Assembly (NCBI GenBank): GCA_036927565.1
Contig: JAYESD010000001.1
Coordinates: 682,001-746,000 of the forward strand
DNA: 64,000 bases
Origin: Tuctoria greenei
Lineage: Eukaryota > Streptophyta > Magnoliopsida > Poales > Poaceae
Reading direction: 5' to 3'
The notes beneath the pieces are model-generated. The model searched no databases. It was not told the origin of the DNA and saw only the letters and a list, made by a program, of their open reading frames with translations. Below are positions 56,943-64,000 of this stretch, piece by piece (within the stretch, counting starts at the first letter, position 1; the number at the start of each line of letters is the position of its first letter). The translations under genes and the position numbers were made by a program.

Positions 56943-57989
56943 TTAAGCACTCCGAGCTCCATGAGATTTCCAGAGATTGATCCATTCCACCATAGCATCA
57001 GCCGCTTTGGTGAACATTGCATTCTGGGGTCCTAGTTTATCCCGGACAATGCTTGCTAGCTCCTTAACGCAGTCTTCAACAGTAACCGCATCCTTGGATA
57101 GCTTTAGCGTCTGGAAGAACGGAAGAACGTCGTCCATGACTTTGACCCCTTCCCATTCTTTCAAGCTCTCGAGAGCTTTGCCTACTTCTGCATCACTTCT
57201 CATCACATAAGGCAGCCCAGTCTTCATGCCATACCCCAAGCGGTCACACACCACCTTAGCGCACAAACCATTAAATACATCTTCAAGGGTATCCCATCTG
57301 TGCTTCCCTTCCTTGCGCAGACGCAGGCCTGGGAACATAACAGGTCCCAGAACATCACGGTTGAATGCAACGTTTATTCCACTCACGGGCATCATGGCAC
57401 CAAGAGGAACTGTCATCACAGCATCCACATAGGTTGTGTTCCGTTGGTTTCTCTTCACAACATGAGTCATTGGGTCGTAATCCGCGTTATGCAGCCACAA
57501 CCCGCACGAAAGCATGCATTCAACCCCCTCACGCAAGCTAAATGGGTACCCACGGACAAAATCAGCACCTTTCCGAAACGGATCATAGAGCGTGTTGAAA
57601 AAGAAAGGTGTTGCAGGGGTCTTCAAATTGACCATGTGCTGGTGCACAGCATCAACAGTCAACCCACCGGCGTCCTTTGCCGGGAGGCAATTGTCATCAA
57701 TTGAAATCACATACTTCTTGCGCGAGACAAGGTACCCAAAGTAACGGCACGAATGGCCAGACAAGTTAATGGATGTGGAGCCGAGCAATCCGTCAATGTC
57801 CGACTTTGTGTAAACCTTGAGATCAAAACCTGAAGGGATTTGAAGGTCCTCTGTCACTTCTGGATCTTTGACAACAATGACGTGGAAACGAGAGAAAAAC
57901 GGCCGCCATGCCTCAAAGAAGGTGGTCAGGTTCGGCTGGAGTGCTGCGATCACAATATCAAACTCGCTGTCTTGAATTTCCAAAGACAT
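56943..57989 (-). CDS. UAM2: UDP-arabinopyranose mutase-like / reversibly glycosylated protein, UAM2 type
   Basis: A single 348-codon exon, MSLEIQDSEFDIVIAALQPN to GARSA. The fold is GT75/RGP: VISIDDNCLPAKD replaces the IDDDC of active UAM1/3, then TPFFFNTLYDPFRKGADFVR, GYPFSLREG, and RNQRNTTYVDAVMTVP, which contains the arginine region used for self-glycosylation. This is the class-2 RGP. As I recall, rice UAM2 itself lacks mutase activity but complexes with UAM1/UAM3 at the cytosolic face of the Golgi, feeding arabinofuranose into arabinoxylan. The ATG lies only 28 nt after the stop of the 87-aa frame, with no room for a separate core promoter between them. The 5' leader is therefore most simply the spliced 87-aa coding region. 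Confidence 0.94.
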   Translation of the reverse strand: MSLEIQDSEFDIVIAALQPNLTTFFEAWRPFFSRFHVIVVKDPEVTEDLQIPSGFDLKVYTKSDIDGLLGSTSINLSGHSCRYFGYLVSRKKYVISIDDNCLPAKDAGGLTVDAVHQHMVNLKTPATPFFFNTLYDPFRKGADFVRGYPFSLREGVECMLSCGLWLHNADYDPMTHVVKRNQRNTTYVDAVMTVPLGAMMPVSGINVAFNRDVLGPVMFPGLRLRKEGKHRWDTLEDVFNGLCAKVVCDRLGYGMKTGLPYVMRSDAEVGKALESLKEWEGVKVMDDVLPFFQTLKLSKDAVTVEDCVKELASIVRDKLGPQNAMFTKAADAMVEWINLWKSHGARSA

Positions 57990-58017
57990 CTTCCCAGGGA
58001 ATCAAACTGACGCAGGT

Positions 58018-58803
58018 CTAGAACCTCTCAGAGCACCCTGCAAACAAGCAGATGTCGTGTCAAAAACAGAAGCTGTTGTGGCATCCGAGTACAAGGCACA
58101 TGGCACCACAAGGAAGGATGACAGACGTACTTGTGGGCAAGACAGGCACGAGTGGCTGCTTAATGTTTAGCAATTGAACTGCCAAGATGATTTCCTCACA
58201 GCCAGTTGCCAGAAACAACTTGAGAACTTTCTCTGTCAACTTACCAGCGCTCAGGGTTCTCTGCAATAAAAATGCACGAACAGATTAGCAACACATAGAT
58301 AAAAAGTGTTCAAATATTGACGTTGTTTCAGCCAGAACGTAGAGGGAAGGGAGCATGTCACAGGGTCACAGCATAAGAGGACATCACACCAACGCCTTGT
58401 TGGGGCAACATAGGAATTATCTCAACTCCCTCATAGTCATAACCAAGCATGTACTTACAAATTACAAAATTCCAGGACCCCCATTGCATCTCCTTTCAGA
58501 GAATCGAATGGTGACGCTACGGTTTGTGCAGCGTCTCATCTTTACTACTAACTCATACGGATCAAATCAATAAACCCAACATACATGGATCAGATGGAAA
58601 CAACACTGCCGAAACTACAGCGTGCACGGCGAGAACCAGGACCATCCGCAAGAGAGTCGAGGGGTGCGGTGCGGTGCGGGGGTACCTACAAGGAAGAGGT
58701 CGACGACGAGGTGGTCGGGGAGGGTGGAGAGGTCGGCGATATGAGCGATGCGGAGAAGCGCCGAGTCGAGGGTGAGGGAGAGCAGCGAGGGCGCCGGTCG
58801 CAT
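58018..58803 (-). CDS. Small conserved protein, 87 aa, upstream cistron of UAM2
   Basis: Three minus-strand exons, 58803-58690, 58260-58131 and 58037-58018, all with GT-AG borders, give 87 residues. It begins MRPAPSLLSLTLDSALLRIA, then HIADLSTLPDHLVVDLFL, RTLSAGKLTEKVLKLFLATG, CEEIILAVQLLNIKQPL and VPVLPTRCSERF. I recall plant proteins with the 'LPDHLLLDLF.RTL.AGKLTEKVLKLF' and 'PTRCSE.F' blocks, so the reading frame looks conserved, but I know no function. There is no signal peptide or membrane span; it is mostly amphipathic helix. If intron 2 is retained the tail changes to TSTSVILPCG.... A TATA box lies 29 bp before the ATG. The start context is poor (C at -3, C at +4) and the frame contains no other AUG. 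Confidence 0.75.
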
Positions 58804-58831
58804 CTGGGCCAGATCTGGATCTCGCGCCCCT

Positions 58832-58837
58832 TTTATA
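58832..58837 (-). promoter_or_regulatory. TATA box for the 87-aa/UAM2 transcription unit
   Basis: On the minus strand GGATATAAAAGGGG; TATAAA occupies 58837-58832. A start about 30 bp downstream falls at about 58803-58808, giving almost no leader before the first AUG (58803). Confidence 0.6.
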
Positions 58838-59334
58838 TCCGCCGGCTACACGGGAACGTGAAGCAAAGGCGCCCCTCCCTCGCGGCCGCACCACGCCACG
58901 TCGCCCGCCCTCGGTCCCCGCCTCCCGCAACCCACGCCCGCTTCGTGTTGCGCTTGCTTGCCGGGGCCGGCAGCGTTGGCAACCCAAGCCGAACGAGGAG
59001 GAACGCACCCACCAATCGAAGCGGCGACTTTTCACCGGAATTTTCCCGTCTGCCCCCTGCTTTTATCAAGGACTTCGGCCTTCGCCCCACCCCTGGTCGG
59101 TGTTGCGATGTTGTGGTAGAGTGGGCCGGGCTTTTTGAGCCGCTTCAATCTGGCCCCGCGGCTGCTTTCTGTCCCCTTTGATCCACATCATTTGTCGTCA
59201 TCGGCCGAAACGAATGACCGGCCCGGCTCGGCCCGCTCAAGAACCACATGGCACCGATCGATCACACCGGCGACCTCAACTTTCGGGGGCGCCCGTTCCG
59301 CGCGCCGCCGAACTCGCCTCCTCCACACCTTAGC

Positions 59335-59397
59335 TTGTCAAAGGTTATAACTGTTTTGTCAAGAGTTATAACTATTTTGTCAAGAGTTATAAAGCTG
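59335..59397. repeat. Three tandem 21-bp repeats
   Basis: Unit TTGTCAAGAGTTATAACTAT plus T, three copies with 2-5 differences each. AT-rich inside a GC-rich stretch. Confidence 0.85.
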
Positions 59398-60368
59398 ATG
59401 CCGCTGTCTCCGGCCCTGTACGTGCGCGTTCGGTGACCAGGAGGAGCAGGAGGAGCGAGCTAGGAGTAGGAGGACGTGGCGCGGCAGCTGCACCCGGGGA
59501 GAAGTACTGGTCACAACCACTGGTGGGCGAGTCAAAACAAAAGCGGAGGAGCAGGAGGACGAAGCTCCGGCCGGGGACAGAGATTGGGGGCGTAGGTGTA
59601 GGTGGCATGTCGCCGTATGCACGAGCGAGGCGGGTCCCGTTTCATTCACGCAACAACCATCGATCGGTCACCTCGCCGTCGCCCATCTCGTCCGCGCACG
59701 CACGCACGCACCCGCCCGCCCCCGTCGGTTAATTGGTCAGGTTCTGCAGGCGCCCCCACCACGTGCACACCACCCGCGTCGGCATCGCCTCTTTTGCCCC
59801 CCATCGCATTCCCCTTCGTTCCCCGCCGCGCGCCTGCTTTGAGAACTGGATGGATGGAGCGGTGGTTGCTCGCCGCGCGCGCGCGGCAGGCCAGAGCCAG
59901 AGGCGTCTCGTCGATCGACCTTGAAAAGCCGTGTGGTTGAAAAGCACGACCAAATCCGGCCGTTGGAAAATGCATATATATTCGCGGCCGAGAGACGGGC
60001 GCGTGTCTCGGTACTGTGCATCGTCACAACGTTTCAACCACCGTGGAAGAGGACGACGTCGTTGCCGCCATGGCCATGGCTACAGTAATATCGGATTGTT
60101 AGGATGGATGGGCACCCACCTCGTCCCGTGTCCAACTTTTCGGCCGGGCGGAGCACATGAGTACAGTGGGAGGCAGGCAGGGCAGGGCGGGGCGAGCAGA
60201 ATGATGGTGTGATGAATTGATTTGATGATGGTCAAGTAAGTCGCTAGCGGCGGAGGATGGGGGTGGTGGTTGGTGCCGTGTCGCGCGGGAGTTGTGTCAG
60301 CCACATGGCCTCTCCCTCTCCCAGTCTCCCGCTAGCTACTAGACCGGGATCAGAGTTGTGCCAAAGTA

Positions 60369-60450
60369 CACTCTCTCCGTTCCGAAAAGCTTGTCGCTTT
60401 GTAGTTCAAAAATAAACTACAAAGCAACAAACTTTTCGGGATGGAGGAAG
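60369..60450. mobile_element. Stowaway-like MITE
   Basis: CACTCTCTCCGTTCCGAAAAG ... TTTTCGGGATGGAGGAAG with the TTTGTAGTTCAAAAATAAAC core; TA at the right edge. Confidence 0.8.
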
Positions 60451-61767
60451 TACTAGCAAGCATCCCGCGTGCCTCGTCGCGCCGTTACCCGCGCGCGGCG
60501 CGTCGCCCTCCTGGAAAGCGACCGCGCGGCAATCCATTATCAATCCATGCCGCGTGCGCCCCCGGCCCTCGGCTCCGCGCGACCGTGCGTGGTCTCTGAT
60601 CGGAGCTGCGTCACCATCTATCTCGTGGGCTCCTCCTCTCCTGGCCCAGCGGCGGCGCTGCTCTTCGATTCGACCTCCATCCATATACGAGCGGGCAAGT
60701 CGAATCTAGCTATCTCGATCTGTGATACAAAAACGACTTTGTAGGCTTGTTGTGCCGTGAACAAAAAAGGTTAACTATAGTAGCTAGCTAGGATGATTAA
60801 TCATGAACAAACAAGCGACCGACGATTTCTTTCATTACGTAATTCGTTCGTGCCTGCCACTTAATACTTAGTTTAGTCATCATAATGACAAAACAAGCAC
60901 CATTTGACCTAACTAGATGGCGCTAGCTAGATTTCGTTGCAATTAAGCCAACAAGCAGCTAGCTAGTGGATGCAACAGTAGACGTACACATGCATATCTT
61001 TGCCCTGCAGCAGACATCCAATCCTTAAATCCTCTTCCTGCTGCAAGCTAGACGACGACCGCCCGGGTACCTTCTCTTCGCTGGCTACAGCTTCCATGAC
61101 CGTGACACGTACGCTCCCTCTCGACTCGCTCGATCCCCTTCAAATGCCTAGCTGGTGAGTCCGGCCGGAGCACCAGAAAACGGTTGCTTGTTGGTCCCCC
61201 TCTCAACCCTGATCGCCAGTGCTGGCAGCCAAGGAGCCGCCAAACATATATAGGAGCTACTGCTAACCACGCATTTTTTTAAATTTCCTTTTTCTTTTTT
61301 CTTTATTTTTTAAAAATATAATCAGATATATTTTAAAAAATCTATTCATCAAGCCAATGACAGATGTCCCAAACTAACGTTATATTAAAGGTGCATGTTG
61401 CTAGCAAGATTATCGATGATGTTAGCTCGTCAGAGGGATGGAGTGTCTTGTAAGGCATGCATTCTACATACCATGGCAGCACCACGGTATTACTTTATGA
61501 GTACACGGTGGCAACAAAATCGTTTTTTTTTTTTTGAAAAATGTGGCAACAAAAGCGTTTTTTTAAAAAAATGTGGCAACAGAAGTATTGATCAGGTGCA
61601 ACCTCCCGTACGTTCTAAGCTGCGCCCTTTTTCTTTGATTTGCGCTTTTTTTTTTGGAAGGAAAGCTTTGCTTTGCTATGGATCAAGGTATATACATCGA
61701 TCGATCAAAGAACATTAGTGTTTGATTGACCTCAACATTTAAGCTAGCTAGACACGGCAAGGACATA

Positions 61768-61847
61768 CTCCCTCCTTTCTTAAAAGATTGTCACCTTCTA
61801 GTACATTTTTGTACTAGAAGGTGACAATCTTTTGAGAAAGGAGGGAG
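61768..61847. mobile_element. Stowaway-like MITE, 80 bp
   Basis: CTCCCTCCTTTCTTAAAAGA ... inverted arm ... AAAGGAGGGAG, TA-flanked. Core CTTCTAGTACATTTTTGTACT. Confidence 0.9.
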
Positions 61848-64000
61848 TATATATTATTCTGATCGTTATTGGATGGTCCCCTTCTGATAGGGCAACAAAG
61901 CATCGAAACAGCATGGCAACACTATAGCCGAAAAGTAATGCCCTGTTGCCCTAGGCCTCTCACACCACACGGTTTTAATTTACATATATGTTCCCCGTCT
62001 ACGATGGATGATCAACATTTCTGCACTAGTTGCATGCATGCATGTGGGTTAAGGGCCCCTTTAGGCGACCAAACAGTGAGAATATGAGGGATGTGTGTCC
62101 AAAAGAAAGTGCGTTCCCATTCCTACTCCTGATTCTCGGAACCTTCTAATAATGTACTGCTAAAGGCGTTTGTAAACAAGGCATCTGTCCATCAGCAGTG
62201 TATCGATCGTGCTCAGATAAGGCTTTTAGTTTCAGACCTATCATTAGCACCACACAATCGTATTGTTTGAACTTCGTACGTCTCGTGTATCGGGTTTGCT
62301 GTGGCTACATATATAGATCTCAGATAAATAGAATTCTTCAAATGCGGTGTAATAAAATAACTGGACTGTTTGATTAGTATACTTTTTTTTATCTCAAGTA
62401 AACGAAAAGGATAATGCAAGTCGTATTTATGACGTTAACATAGTTATGCACCCATTGATTTTTTTTTTGAAATAAAAGTTATGCACCCATTGAAGCTGCG
62501 CATATACTTCCTGATCATTTGAGCAAACATAGTATGTGCACGCTTCCATGCATGCGCAAAAAGATAAAGGATGCTAACTTTACGGATCCATGAAGACTGC
62601 AGCAGGCAACCCGAACCCGAATGCTAGTTAATTATCGTCAAATTTTTTCCCTGCAACTGCAAACATTTTGAGGCAGCTATAATCACACACATTGGTTATC
62701 CCAGTCACTAATGGATATAGTGGTCAGGCCCACAATTTTGATGCTGAGAAGCCTTATCCTGACAGATTTGTTCTTTGCACACATATAGCTCTAAATTAAG
62801 CTGGCATGCAAACTTACTGGAAAGTTTTAATCTGGCACTTTCGTTTCATATGTTCGGAGATAGATAAACCGACGACTGCGCTCTTTCCATTCCACGATTC
62901 CCTCCGTCCCCAAACGTAAGATGACGGACTGGATATTACACATGAGAGTGATATTAGAAGGTAGGCGGTATGTGTCAGACAGTTACATTTCTCCGCAGAT
63001 CGTTCTTATCAAACACTGAGATTCTTCAGAGGTTCGACTTGGATATACACATATTTCCATTTCAAAACTATTTGCAATTTATGAAATTGTTTATCTCTAG
63101 AAAACTAACCTTTTATCTACGTAAAAACTTTTGGACTACTTCAGTGTTTGAGTTGATCCGTTTGTGTTTGGTACCAATCGTGAAAATTTGTATACAAACT
63201 AAAACTTTCAGATCGAGATGTACGTTATTAACACTGAAATTTGTATACAAACAAACAAGCACTGGGTGCACGCCCGACAGCTCCAAGAACATGATCCATG
63301 CACCATGTCCCATATGGCTGCCAGCGGCACAGCACGGATGATTAGCGGATGGGCACGGTAGTTTATGTCATCTGTTATTAAGCATCATTATTGGTATCGG
63401 ACAAATACATTGTGTGAGCATTCGGCAGTGCATGCATTATCGCATAACCAACTTGGGGTTTATTATTAGCACGACGAAGGAGACACTTTGAAATTTAACC
63501 CTCGTGATAGAGAGGGAGAGAGAGGTATTTCGTAAATATCACTATATTAGAATGCACGATTTCCACTAGGCCCCATATTATGGATGCATGGCGAGCCGGG
63601 CTTGATGTGATCGACCTTCGGATGCAAAAGTTTCATCCTCTCGATCTCTCCACGCGTGCAAAGCTGTTCGTTCCTAGCTAAGCTTATCCCGTTGCGAATT
63701 GCGATGATGGGAACAAGTCAACACGATATAGTAGTCACGAGGGGCAAGCGAGAGAGAGAGAGGCGTGTTGCACCACCGATCATATATATCCGTTGTCCGT
63801 CGTCCATGTATATTAGTCGTTTCAACAGGATCGAATTTTTCTTCTGTGTGTCGTATGCAAATGGCGCGTGTCCAATCCCTCTCTGATTAGCATGTCTTAA
63901 CCGTCGTGTGAGTCTGATGGCTTTGGTTTAGACGTGAGACCCAACCATAACCATTAGACTATATATTATTAGCCATGTTCTGCGTTAGCTGGCTATAGCT

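Larger units (their letters stand above)
58838..64000. other. Intergenic, no gene recognised
   Basis: GC-rich to about 60.7 kb (upstream of the UAM2 unit), AT-rich after that. It contains a 3 x 21-bp tandem repeat (59335-59397), two Stowaway-like MITEs (60369-60450, 61768-61847), a possible half element near 62899-62990 (CCCTCCGTCCCC), and two long T runs followed by GTGGCAACA words near 61530-61580. Open frames here are short and carry no recognised domain. Confidence 0.5.

Noticed and set aside
58585..59181. 198-codon plus-strand frame over the UAM2 upstream region
   Set aside because: Antisense to the first exon and promoter of the 87-aa gene, with Arg-rich low complexity.
62899..62990. 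Another Stowaway MITE starting CCCTCCGTCCCC
   Set aside because: Only one end is convincing. No matching inverted right arm with TA was found, so it is mentioned only as a possible half element.
1..64000. CRISPR arrays, operons, tRNA or rRNA genes
   Set aside because: No regular spaced repeats and no tRNA/rRNA sequence recognised. The genes are intron-bearing plant nuclear genes.

Overview
The window is nuclear DNA of a grass (Poaceae). Genes have GT-AG introns and GC-rich exons, and the intergenic DNA is full of short Stowaway-like (CTCCCTCCGT...ACGGAGGGAG, TA flanks) and Tourist-like (TAA/TTA flanks) MITEs. From memory, the gene set (two cell-wall-invertase-type genes, a BAHD acyltransferase locus, the ARF5/MONOPTEROS orthologue called ARF11 in rice, WUSCHEL, CNX1, UAM2) matches the distal long arm of rice chromosome 4. 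I read the window as a colinear segment of another grass, in a draft assembly with one 100-N gap.

Layout. 1-1.2 kb: 5' part of a COX23-like twin-CX9C gene (-), whose last exon is not in the window, next to a pair of direct repeats. 2.1-9.7 kb: tandem GH32 array with two intact genes, each with the 9-nt DPN mini-exon, plus a broken third copy. 9.8-10.5 kb: BAHD acyltransferase pseudogene (-). 13.0-17.4 kb: a Tourist-like MITE split by a LINE with an intact 1250-aa ORF2 and no ORF1. 21.5-26.6 kb: ARF5/MONOPTEROS-like gene, 13 coding exons. 27.1-29.8 kb: TLDc-domain gene. 29.8-35.5 kb: MITE-rich spacer and WUS upstream region. 35.5-36.8 kb: WUSCHEL. 38.1-41.8 kb: CCCH zinc-finger gene. 43.1-44.7 kb: C-terminal part of an IQD protein (-), cut by the gap. 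44.9-48.4 kb: CNX1 (-), whose 3' end falls in the same gap. 51.0-51.3 kb: a 68-aa single-span protein (-). 52.9-55.1 kb: an NPF transporter of the NAXT-like type (-). 56.0 kb: a MAPKKK-epsilon-like exon relic with a nonsense codon. 56.9-58.8 kb: UAM2 (-), preceded by an 87-aa conserved-looking protein gene. 58.8-64 kb: no gene recognised.

The observation I rate highest is the last pair. The three-exon 87-aa reading frame ends 28 nt before the UAM2 ATG, and one TATA box is seen about 30 bp before its own start. In the inferred spliced mRNA the only AUG upstream of UAM2 is the 87-aa start itself. It has a poor context (C at -3 and C at +4) and would lie almost at the cap. This looks like a two-protein (dicistronic) transcript read by leaky scanning.

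Exon coordinates were read by eye from splice signals. Every complete gene model given below sums to a whole number of codons. Functions of recognised families come from remembered homologues; no search was run.
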